Origin: Strongylocentrotus droebachiensis
Lineage: Eukaryota > Echinodermata > Echinoidea > Camarodonta > Strongylocentrotidae
Reading direction: 5' to 3'
NCBI GenBank assembly: GCA_035222895.1
Contig: JAVYIG010007241.1
Span: forward strand, 1-64,000
Length of the DNA: 64,000 bases
In this document: positions 38,001 to 50,000 of the stretch, in pieces
Position numbering within the stretch: the stretch's first letter is position 1
Layout of the letters: every line of letters begins with the position of its first letter
Notes under the pieces: model-generated
The model's database searches: none
The model's input: the letters and a program-made list of their open reading frames with translations, nothing else
Told to the model about the DNA's origin: nothing
Made by a program: the position numbers and the translations under genes

Positions 38001-41000
38001 ACTCACCTGTGAGAGGGACAAGCAAAGAGTGCCGGCTTGTCTCAGCGCTACACCCTCTACAGGTCACAGGGTAATTTCCCAACCCCTTACATATAGAATA
38101 AGATGAAGATTTGTAATTTGTTATACATTGTTATCATCAATGTCTTTGTGAATGTAACTCTCTTTCCAGGATGTGATAGCGATCAGTACGAGTGCTAGAA
38201 TGGACTATGCATTTCGTTGGGTGCTGTATGCAATGGAATCAATGAATGTTTAGATTCATCAGATGAATCTAACTGTGGTGAGTGTTCTTGTCTCTCTTTT
38301 GTTCTTTGTAATATTATATTTTTATATTAAGAAGCTGAAATTTACCGAAAGACGTTATAATTATGTTGTCCCATTACTTGTTGTCATTACTCACTGTCAT
38401 CGTGACGTATGTTGTCTCAGATGGTAACCATGACGACGGTTTCCAATGCCCGGATGGTTGATGTATGCCTGTATGATCTGATTTTTAATGCAATGGCGTT
38501 AATGACAACGAAAAAACTTTGTTGATAAAATAGATTGCCGTAAGATGCCCAGTTTTGCTCTTTCTCTAAATTACACTCGAATTATAATAATAAATTTGGT
38601 TTATATATAGGCATATACTTTTTACCATGTTATGCCCTCACCCTACATTAATGAATTTGAGAAACTGTGAGAACAAAATCGATAAGCATTTACAACGTTA
38701 AAAATGTTTCTTTATTAATGTTGTAACACTCAAATCTAAATCAAAATGACTGTTTTGTCTATACTTTAATTGACATTTACTTTAAACATTGTATACCGTA
38801 ACTCTTCATTAATTACATGAAAAAAGTAATTGTCCGACAAAAATGCAGACATTTTTCTAAATTCTTTAAAAAAAAGGTTTTCAGATCCTTATACGTATTT
38901 ATTCAATAACCAATGTTTTTGAGGAAAAAAAATTCCAAAAGAAATATCCCCAAAATATTCTTATGAGACTCATGTACGTGACAATACACCTATGTCAAAA
39001 GCAATGCATTTGGGAGTTTTTAATTCAGAACTCATTCTTCTGTTAAGGTGGGTGTTGATCACAACCTGACTTAACAAATAATGAGGAAAATATTAACATA
39101 AACCAAGGAATAATGTCAAATAATAAAAAATATTGAAATGGCGGTTATCAAATGAGATACATTACGGTTAACCTTTCATAATCTCTCTCTTGTTGTTCTG
39201 TTTTTAAACCTGCCTGTGGACTCACGACTGATGTTCCTCCTATTGCTGACTAATTCACAGGAACTACAAATGCGACTTCATCAACAGGTATGGGGTAAAG
39301 TGTTGTGAACAGAAACATCGTGTCATTCAATTATAACTAACTATTGCTACCCCATACAACAGTATTAATTCCCATAATACATTGCGCATCCAATACCTCG
39401 GCGATTATACAGACACAATAACTTCGGGGGATTCTAAAACACGTATTTTGCTATACTACTCCACTAATCCAATCTAATTCCCATAATACGTTGCGCATCC
39501 AATCCCTCGGCGATTATACAGACACAATAACTTCCGGGGATTCTAAAACACGTGCTATACTACTCCACTAATCCATTCTTTGTGATTCTTAATCTTGCTC
39601 GATAGTTACCAATTTTGAAAAATACACGAGCAGTAAGCATATTTATTTGAATAATTAGACAGTTTTAACTGTACCTAGATGATAATCTGTAAGGCAGCTT
39701 ATGAATATCTCATAGTTGCAAACCCTGTACTCTCATAACCTCACATGCGCTACAAGTTCTAGACAAGGAGCCAGTTAGGAAGCTGGCCACTTTAGACAAG
39801 TGGCCTTGGTAGATGGATGGCCGCTAAGACTACACACATGTGTGGTACATTTATATGAAAATAACTCACTGTCTGATGAAGGGGCATTTACATCTTTTTA
39901 CATCTACCTTGACGTCATATCGTCCACATGTAAGGTTATATTGTGAGCTATTCATGATTTGTGGCTTAGAAATTATAATTTAGGTACAGTTAAAATTATG
40001 AGTTTTGTTCATGATACGGTACAATATACTACCGTATGAAATTGGTGAATCGGGTGTTAATCTGCATTTGCCACACTCGACCCAGGTGAGGTTAATGGGT
40101 AGCCTACCTGGCAGGAATTCATTCCTTGAAATGCTAGAGCGCCATAATGGCAGCCATGCTAAAGCCGGGGTAATAATCCTGGAGGGCCAGGAGTGTTGAG
40201 TCTGACAGGTGCGACAACAAGAACCCACTTTTATCATCATCATTATTATTAATGCTAAATATATTACTCATTGCGGATATAGTATCGAAAATAATATCGC
40301 TAGTGATATTCGTTTGTCTCGCAATGTGGTCAATAAGGAATCTAAAAGATCGCGACGTTTCGTAAGCTACTGCAATACTTCGTCAGGTGATAAAAACTGT
40401 TGTAAGCAAGGGTCTTTTATACTTTACGGGAGGACCGTAAAGCGGTCTAAAATTCGATCGATAATTGGAACAATAACGCCCAATGCCTATTGGTCGACGC
40501 ACACGGTGATCGACCAATCAGCAAGGCCGCTGGTTCGGCCGCTGGTTCGGCTGATGCACCAGGCCTATTGGCCGACGCATACGGTAATCGACCAATCAAC
40601 GGGCCGCTGGCTCGGGCCGTCTGCTGAATGGAATCGACCGTTGTTGGCTGGCAGGACGGCGAGTGTCATGGCGGCGTATCGTCCGCATCCAAAATTCGGG
40701 GATATCGATCCCGTTGTCTCTGTTGAAATTATTAGGATTGAGACGGATATTGATAGCTTCTTTTACCCTCCGTGTATACCAATGCCGTTCTTGGGAAAGG
40801 CACTGCCAGCCAACAACGGTCGATTCCATTCAGCAGACGGCCCGAGCCAGCGGCCCGTTGATTGGTCGATTACCGTATGCGTCGGCCAATAGGCCTGGTG
40901 CATCAGCCGAACCAGCGGCCGAACCAGCGGCCTTGCTGATTGGTCGATCACCGTGTGCGTCGACCAATAGGCATTGGGCGTTATTGTTCCAATTATCGAT

Positions 41001-44000
41001 CGAATTTTAGACCGCTTTACGGTCCTCCCGTAAAGTATAAAAGACCCTTGCTTACAACAGTTTTTATCACCTGACGAAGTATTGCAGTAGCATACGAAAC
41101 GTCGTGATCTTTTAGATTCCTTATTGACCACATTGCGAGACAAACGAATATCACTAGCGATATTATTTTCGATATCATTATTATTATAGGTAAATTTTAA
41201 TCCGCATGTCACAAAATCGTGTGAGCAGACCATATTTTGAAAAAAATATCATATTTTAGTCCTTCTTCATATATTATCCAAATTGTTCTACGAGCTATCT
41301 AATACCTTTCTATTTGAGACGATGAAATTCCCATGCATTCTATGCATGGATTGTGATATATCAATTTGCTTTCAAGAATGATTCCATTGGCCTTACAAAA
41401 GCATAATTTTAACAAAGTTTTCTCTCTTTAATCTGAGAATCTCATTTCCTCCCTTTTATTTGCGATAGTTTATATTCATTTGGACCATGGTGATACTAGA
41501 GAAATAACCACACCAAATTATCCTGCTAATTACTACAATAATGCTGTGATAGTCTGGGCGGTCTCTGCTCCATCGGGGTACGGTTTGAGGGCGCACTTCA
41601 CAGATTTCAGACTGGAGGAGAATTACGATTTCTTGACTGTGAACGAAGGTCTCACCCCTCGTTTCGAGGAGAGTGTAGAGTTGGCCCGCCTAACAGGCAC
41701 GCAGGTTCCAGAGTATGCAATATCGAATGTACCTTACGTCTGGCTCAGGTTTACCAGTGATGGTAGTGTGACCAATCCAGGGTTCAGATTGATCATGGAT
41801 GTCGTGGAGATATCAGGTACATCAATTGCACCATATTGCTTCCAATGGAGTTATGCTTTCAATCACACTTGCAACACCGAAAACCGATAACATATGTCGG
41901 GATAATTTGATTAAGAACAGGAGAATGAAATCGAAGCTGTATCAGGAGCTTATGTAATTCAATGATGGAATCGTACTTTTATATCACTCACTGAGAATGT
42001 GGGTGCTTCTTTTGTTCTGTTCGTTTTAAGGGTGTGTGTTTTGTAACTCTAGAATACTCAGTGTCTATAAATGGTATTTTCTCGAAAAACTACATAAATT
42101 ATCCAACGCAAGTAAGACCAAATGAAACTTATATTGGAATGGAATCAATTTTTTTTAAAGGCTTTGTCTATTGGTATACAGTTCCCTTTTCAAATCATAT
42201 TTTCATTTCTTCTTTATAGAGAGTTTCTTATGCCCTAAATTCGGAAACATAGAAAAAGCTCAATATCGTGACGTCATCGTTGACTGAAAAGATGGAAGCG
42301 ATCAACGTAATTGTTGCAAGTAGAAAGAGAAATTAATTTGACCATAAAATGTCCATTATATATACGTAAACAATGTTTATTTGTTCTTCGATCATATCCG
42401 AAGAGAGTAGGAGAAAAATACTGAGAGAAATAGAGAGGGGCTATAATAATAATTACAATGTTAACATAAACCAAGGAATAATGTCAAATGATCTAAAAAA
42501 ATTGAAATGTGGGATATCAAATGAGATACATTACGGTTAACCTTTCATATTTCTCTCTCTTGTTCTTTTTTTTTAACTGCCTGTGGACTCACAACTGATG
42601 TTCTTCCCATTACTGACCAATTCACAGGAACTATAAATACAAATTCATCAACAGGTATGGCCTATGGTCAACAATTGCTAAAACTTTTTATTTAAAAATC
42701 AACATCCTAAGTCCTACTGGAAACCTCGAGGTTAAAAGTACTATGTCCCATTTGCAGGCCCCAAAAGTGAAAAAGGTTAAATTCCAATGGCATTTGAAAG
42801 ATAATACTGATTTAGAACTTCCTTCAAAACGAAAGGGCTGACAATATCTTTTTTGGGGGAAAATAATCACTTATGTATATAGTCTGATTTTTAGACCCTT
42901 GTACCGAATGGTCGTATGTTTTGTGCTGCGCAAAGATTCAATCAGTTAAATTTTGGCCATTACAAGAATTGGGTTATTGAGGTTGACAAATGTTGCATGT
43001 ACCTGATACAGCTCACATTATTTTTTTTTATTAATCTGTTACTCTCTTCTCACGATCGCAAAGGTTTAAAAAACATCAACCTAATGCAAACTGGATAGGC
43101 TTGCCCCTCCTCTGTTATGTATGCGAACTTTACCACGTTGTATTGCGTAACCCGAACATAATTTCTAGGGAATATAGAATATTTAATTTACCCTTGAGTT
43201 GATATTTGGAAAGTCTTTGTGATCTTTTAATTATTTAATATGGAGTTCATTTATTAATCTTTACCAAATATACTTTTCCCGATATATCTGTTTTCTCTTA
43301 GCCACAATTATGCTGAGAGAAGGTGAAACCGCCGCGTTGGCATCGTACGGTTATCCATTTCAATTCTACTCACAAGATCTATTCTTGATATGGAGGGTAG
43401 CACCTGTCGATGCCTCGCTGGCTATGATCGTCAAGGTGGAGTCTGTAATCCTTAGGAGTTCCTCAGCTACTCTAGAAGTAACTTCAATAGATCCTAACCC
43501 AGGTGAATTCTACTCTTGGAAATTTCGAGGAGATTTGGACCAGCGCTTCTTCCAGACTGCCGACAAAGTGTTCCCGAGCGGTCAGCTTGACATACAGGCC
43601 CGTGGCAGGTTCACTACGGTGGCATTCAAGATAGAGGTCCTACCAGTGGCGTTGGAAGGTGGGTTTTTACAGTATAGTCTCTAAAGTGTTCCTACAACAG
43701 CTTGCAAAATACATGCATCTATTCCATTCATGTGAGTAGGTGGTATGGTATCACTTTGGGTGATGTATTACAAATTGAAATAATTTACTGTCCCTGTCCC
43801 AAATCTTTAGTAGAAAATTATTTTAATGACGCCCGTACTTGTTTCGTTTATTTTGTGTTAAATATTGATATGCAGCTTTTGTGAGCGAGAATGATACTCG
43901 GTTCTCCTACATTGTGTCAAAAGGAAATACATCTATGACATTGCGTTTGCCAACATAAAGTCTAACATATCGATGAGATGTACTGAAAGAATGTTTTTTC

Positions 44001-47000
44001 AGATTGACATATGTCCATGTTACTTACCAATATCTAAAGAAATGATAAGTTAGTACAGATCTATGCATTTTTGTATTCCGATATACGATGAGTAACTGCT
44101 TATGACCAACGTTGATTTTCATGATTTTAGACATAATAATATGTGGTGATCACCTGATCACCGAAAGGAACTTGTGCGACGGAATATTGGACTGCTCGGA
44201 TAAGAGGGACGAGGACAAATGTGGTAAGTTAGTCATGACAGAGCACCACCACATTGACTATCAAAAATCACTCGTTACTATCGGTATTAGAAAAGGGATT
44301 CATTTCATGCTAGTTTAATCATATGAATGAGTGTTGAATTATCATGATATTGATAGTTACCATTAACGTATTTCCAGTATCACTCGTCTCTGGCTTAAAT
44401 TCACTGAATACGGAGTATATGAAGAAAAAAATAGTTTGAGGGATGATGTGTAGTGAAGCAACTTAACCTGTTGACTACTGAATTATCTTATTCCCATAGG
44501 CTTAACACAGGGACCACCAGGTTCCTGTAAGCGATGGGTTAAGAAAATTTGGGCTTGTTTGCCCGGGATAGCTTCATTTGTATTAATATTACACTTTATG
44601 CGGGACCATTAGGTTTATCATTACTCCAGCATTGTCAAGTATCCTCTGTTACACATGGGTCGAGAGGAAGGATTGTCCAAGAACGTAAGCACCAAACAAG
44701 GGCAGAACCCAGAAGCTCTCTTACGAACGTCCCGAGCCTTCACAACTAGTCCATTACTGTTCATATAGGATTCAATTTTGTTACCTTCATACGTATATTA
44801 ACGGTCATGGTTTGAATTTTAGAAAGATAAGATTGACCTCACTTTAGATATGTGCGTACCTAAGGCCATCCTCTGACTTATAACTTCAGGTCAAAAGGAA
44901 GGGTTCTTCGTTTCCCAAACGGATCAACTCTTGATCTCGCCTTTGTTGTATGAGGAATACATCAGCATCACCAGACCTCTCCAACTCATCTGGACGTTCA
45001 TGAACGTGGAACCTGAATTGAAGATACTCATCAATATCCGGAGTCTCGTTGTTCAACCTGAGGACAGCATAACACTGGGATCTGGTCCTGATCCTTACGA
45101 CGAAGATAGTGTCATCTTCAAGGTTGGGTGTTACATCTTTCATATTTTACTTTTCTTGTTTTATTCATTATTTTAGTATTTTTTATTTTCAATGGCTCAT
45201 ATTCCAATGAGTTGGAGAAAAAAAATACATGTTAAAAATGTGCAATTGTACTAGATTTGTGTGAAATATTAAGTCAGCTTTCATTAAACTAATCTCATGA
45301 ATTCGTCTCAACTAATAAACTAAATATATCAACTCAGGAGCAATTCCAATGTAAAAACAATTGCGTTTACTACTTTTTATTTATTAAGCTTGAAAATATC
45401 TTGCATAATTACCATTTTACTTTAATGTGCATGGAATCAGGATTTTGATCAAATTTTATGAAGATGAATACAGAGAATGTATTTTCATATAGCCATTAAA
45501 ACGTTGCTATCAATTGTTATTTTAATGTGAGCAATACACTCTAATGGTTGACAGTTGCAATCTCTATGAATATTGCAGTTTGAATCGACATATTTTCGTG
45601 ATACGACCGGAGAGATCATACCAGATATTGCGCTTCAACTTCAATCTTTCTGGGTGCGATACGAGAGGGTCTCCGAAACAGCTAGCCTTGTCTTCCAAGT
45701 CAATACTGTGAGCGAAGAGCCATGTAAGTCCTTTGTTTTCTTTCCTTTTATGCATTTACTGAATGAGACATGTATAACTTTACGAATTCAATGGAAGCTT
45801 TAAATATTAAAATGGTTTTTCGATATTTGTCCCTTTTATAAAATAGACATCAGACTTTCAGAGCTGCCGTTGATGTAATTTACGTCCTCAATGATTTTAT
45901 ATAAACGTATGTTCAACTATCGCAGGTTTTCTTACTTGATTCTTTGTGTTTTCTTTTTTGCTACCATGATTTTACATGAAGAATAAAGCACATGCTCTAC
46001 ATTATGTATCGAGATTTGGTGGATATTTTGTCTTCAGTTCGATGGGGACCTACTCGAAAGCACCACATTACTGAAACTACGCCTTTTCCACTGTCCAAGT
46101 TATTGAATAAAACCAAGAATGGTTTTAAAAGCTTATAACAATTCATAAAAATCAATGTAAATAAATAAGTTATTAAGAGATTATCGAGAATCCTTCTGAC
46201 TTTATACGGGACGGACAATAACATATTTTTCATCTAAGAAGCAACCATCTTTACCTTATATTTCGCAGTACAATGCCCTGCAGATGAGCTACCATGTTCG
46301 GGACCATTTACAGGATGCTACTCAGAACAAGACACCTGTAATGGCGTTTCTGATTGTTTTGATGGGCAAGATGAGGATGGCTGTGGTAAGATCATAAAGA
46401 TTGTCAGTAAACAAATATATAAATCATTAACTTGAATATCGGCATTACCTTGCATTTCTCTCCATGTGTCTGTACCCTTATCTCTCTTGGTCATGTTTAT
46501 GTCCATGCCTGTATAAATTCACAATTGTGATACTCTGTTATTATACTTTGCCTCTGTCTAGTACAATGATCTCAAAATTAACTTTGTAGGGTGTACACGG
46601 AAAGATGTCACATAACGGTAATGAATATGAGGAGAGATAAACATTTATTCAATAAATAAATCACAGTTGGGCTGTATTATCTGTATTATCTGTATTATTT
46701 CACATCTGAAAATTGACAAGGTAGATTGCATTTTGATGGGAGACTTTAACATCAATCTTTTAGATACTGATCAGAAGGTCGAAAAATTCCAAACTGCATT
46801 GCATTGTTTAGGATTAGAGCAATTAATTACAACCCCCACAAGGGTTACAAAACTGACTTCTTCTTTGATCGATCATGCATATACTAATGTAAATTCTTCA
46901 AAAATTCATGCAGGTGTAATAGAAACTGATATATCTGACCATTTTCCTATCTTTGTAATTTTTGAGCATTGTACAGTTACTAGTAATGACACGTGTCGTA

Positions 47001-50000
47001 GGAGAACTACTACCCGTAGCTTTAAGAATTATGAAGATAAAAAGTTTCAGGAAGAATTATCAAAAGCAAGATGGGATCTTGTTTTCAGACAAGAAGACGT
47101 GAATAAAGCATATGACATGTTTTACAAGTTATATGAAGAGATATGTGATAAAAATGCACCAATCGTAACACAAAGACCAACCAGAAATAAAAACACTGCC
47201 AAAAAACCATGGATAACTAAAGGTATACTGAAGTCAATACGCAAAAAACAGAATTTGTATTGTAAGTATAAAAGATCAAATTTTAATTCACTATCTGGAG
47301 ATAGATATAAAAAAATTAGGAATATTCTTACTTTAGTTATAAAAAATGCAAAGCGTAATTATTATAGTGATATTTTAAAACAAAACCGGCACGACACCAG
47401 AAAAACATGGCAGACTATAAATGAGTTAATTCGTGGTAAAAAAGTGTCAGGAAAGGGTACCGACATTGAAAAATTGACTATTCATAAAAATGGTGGGAGT
47501 AGGGTGATAACAGATGATCATGAGATTGCTTCTGAATTTAATGGCCCGAATTCACAAAGGAGGTTTGTCGACAAACCGAGGTTTATGTGCGTCATACGAC
47601 GCGTTTTACGCGTTTTTTACAAACCTGGTTTGTAAAGAACAAAAGGAGGTTTGGCGAAACAAAAGGAGGTTTGAGCTCAAACCTTGGTCTGAGCTCAAAC
47701 CTTGCTTTGTGAATTCGGGCCAATAAGTTCTTTGTTGATATTGGAAAAAACCTGGCAAATAAAATACCACAGAATGATGCAGATTGCACTGCATATTTAG
47801 GACCTAGGCTGAGTAAAACTCTCTTTTGGAAACCAGTGACTGAAAAGGAAATTGAGAATCACATTTCTGCCTTAGATGTTAACAAGTCATGTGGGTATGA
47901 TAACATATCAGCGCGACTGCTTAGAGATGCAAGTCACTTTATTAGTTTACCATTATCTCACATATTTAATTTGTCTTTACAGGAAGGCAAATTTCCTGAT
48001 GCCTTAAAAATAGCAAAAGTAACACCAATTTACAAGAAAGGGCCAATAGACATCCCAGGAAACTACAGGCCAATTTCTGTATTACCAGTACTTGGAAAAA
48101 TATTTGAAAAAATAGTAAATAGTCGGTTGATGGATTTCTTAGATGTGAATAATGTGCTGCAGCAACATCAGTATGGCTTCCGGAAGAAATACAGTACAAA
48201 GTTATCTGTTGTTAATTTGTCAAATGCATTATTGAAATCAATAGATGAGGGAAAACTTACTATTGGTGTGTTCATTGATTTTCAGAAGGCTCATTTATAT
48301 AAATGATTTGCCAAACTCTACACATTTTTTCAACTTCAGGTTATTTGCTGATGATTCAAACTTGTTCCATACCTTTAAGACTGGTCAGAAAGATATTGAT
48401 ATGAATGAGGTGAATACGGATTTGAATAAGGTCCAGAAGTGGTGTTATGCCAACAAAGTCACAATTAATCTAAGCAAATCAAATTATATGATAATAAAGG
48501 GCAAAATGAGATCTGTCCAAGTAAAAGGTGCTCTTGAAATATCTGGATCTAAATTACTTGAAGTAGATAAAGCAACTTTTGTAGGACTACAAATTGATAA
48601 GCATCTCACATGGATTGAACATATAAAAATGGTAAATCGAAATATTCGTTCAAAAGTCGGAATTTTGTTCAGAATAAGGCATTATGTCCCACTGAACATT
48701 TTAGTGCTATTATACAAAGCGTTAATCCAGCCACATATTTTGTATGGAATTGAAGTATGGGGAACCACATACAAAACCAACTTTAATTGTATTTTCCTTA
48801 CTCAGAAAATGGCAATGAGAGCGATAACTTTTAGCCCAAGAGGTACCCATTCGGAACCCTTGTTCCAAAAGATAAAAGTTTTAAATATTTACAACCTTCA
48901 TTTCCTATCTGTCTCAACCTTCATCTATGACTTATTAAATGGCAATCTTCCTCACTCCTTAATTGAATACTGTCAGGTAATAGAGCACAGATATGGCACA
49001 AGGGGCAAAGAACAAGGACAACTATATCTGCCTTAATGCAAAACCACACAAGGTCAATTTTCAATATCATTTATGGGAGTGAAAATATGGAATAGTATAC
49101 CATACGATTTAAGAGGAATACGATCTAAAAATGCTTTTCGGAAGGGGTTAACGAAACATCTAAATACTTTGAGTTAAACAAAAGTTAAAACTTCATAAAA
49201 TGGCAAAAAGAAATCTCAGATTAGAGAATTTCTAAAAAGATCACTAGATAATGATATATTTTTTATTTACTGTATGTTTGGTATTGATACGGAAGTCGAC
49301 ACACATTTGACTTCCATGTATATTAAGTAAGGAATATTTCTAAAGGACTATTCTATTTCTTTGTTTACTTATATAGTTTATGTTACATGTATATAATGTA
49401 GTATAGTTAAAAAATTAAAAAAAAAAAAAAAAAATAGTTTTAAAATTCTTGCCAAAGACAGGGAACCAGACTCGACTAGCACTTGTGCTAACTTCTGGTA
49501 CCCCCTTTAACAACAAAGTGTACACATAATATTTTATTCCATTTTTATACGACATACTTTGTAAAACAATATTTATATTATTCATGTGTAATGTTATCGA
49601 TCTTGTGTTATATTTTTATATTTTATGTAATCATGCTTGATACATTGTGTTTTACTTGTTATTATTTTTGTTGTTAATAAACTCAAACTCAAACAAGCTT
49701 AGACATTATAATTCGTATTAGATTACAAGAAAATAGGCTACATAATGTAGTAGCTCTTGTGAATTGCAAACTATTAGGCAAGTTCCAAAATATCAATTTT
49801 AATAGATATATATATATCACATATGATTACGTTTCCAACTTCTTCTTTCTTCCTTCTCTCTTTCCCTTTCGTTTTCCTAACCTATGTTCCAATCTATATT
49901 CTCTTCTTTATCTCTGTCTATCTATCTTTATCTACGACTGTCTTGACGTACATCCTTACATTCTGCGAACCCCTCTTCTCTCACTCCATCTGCCTGCCCT

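Larger units (their letters stand above)
35143..42243 (+). repeat. Tandem unit 4
   Basis: SMB, CUB, LDLa with a stop, dead LDLa, linker, SINE part split by a Penelope-like element, and second CUB. It also has a local duplication of about 118 bases at 39370-39545. It ends at the SMB-upstream flank (tttcttatgccctaaattc), but no SMB follows. Confidence 0.8.
46660..49695 (+). mobile_element. LINE (CR1/jockey-like), 5'-truncated, internally deleted
   Basis: A + strand non-LTR retrotransposon in the intron between two LDLa exons. The endonuclease is 5'-truncated ([11 protein letters not shown] and S-D-H-F-P-I present). A 179-bp MITE interrupts the linker region at 47543. The RT N-terminal part has V-T-P-I-Y-K-K-G and Y-R-P-I-S-V-L-P, and its C-terminal part has [10 protein letters not shown]. 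The region that should hold the A-F-D-T and G-V-P-Q-G motifs is deleted. The 3' end has an A run near 49418 and a CTCAAA-type tail at about 49680. Confidence 0.85.

Noticed and set aside
40209-40892. 227-residue + strand ORF over the foldback arms
   Set aside because: It is a read-through of inverted repeats; the recognisable protein remnant is on the - strand.
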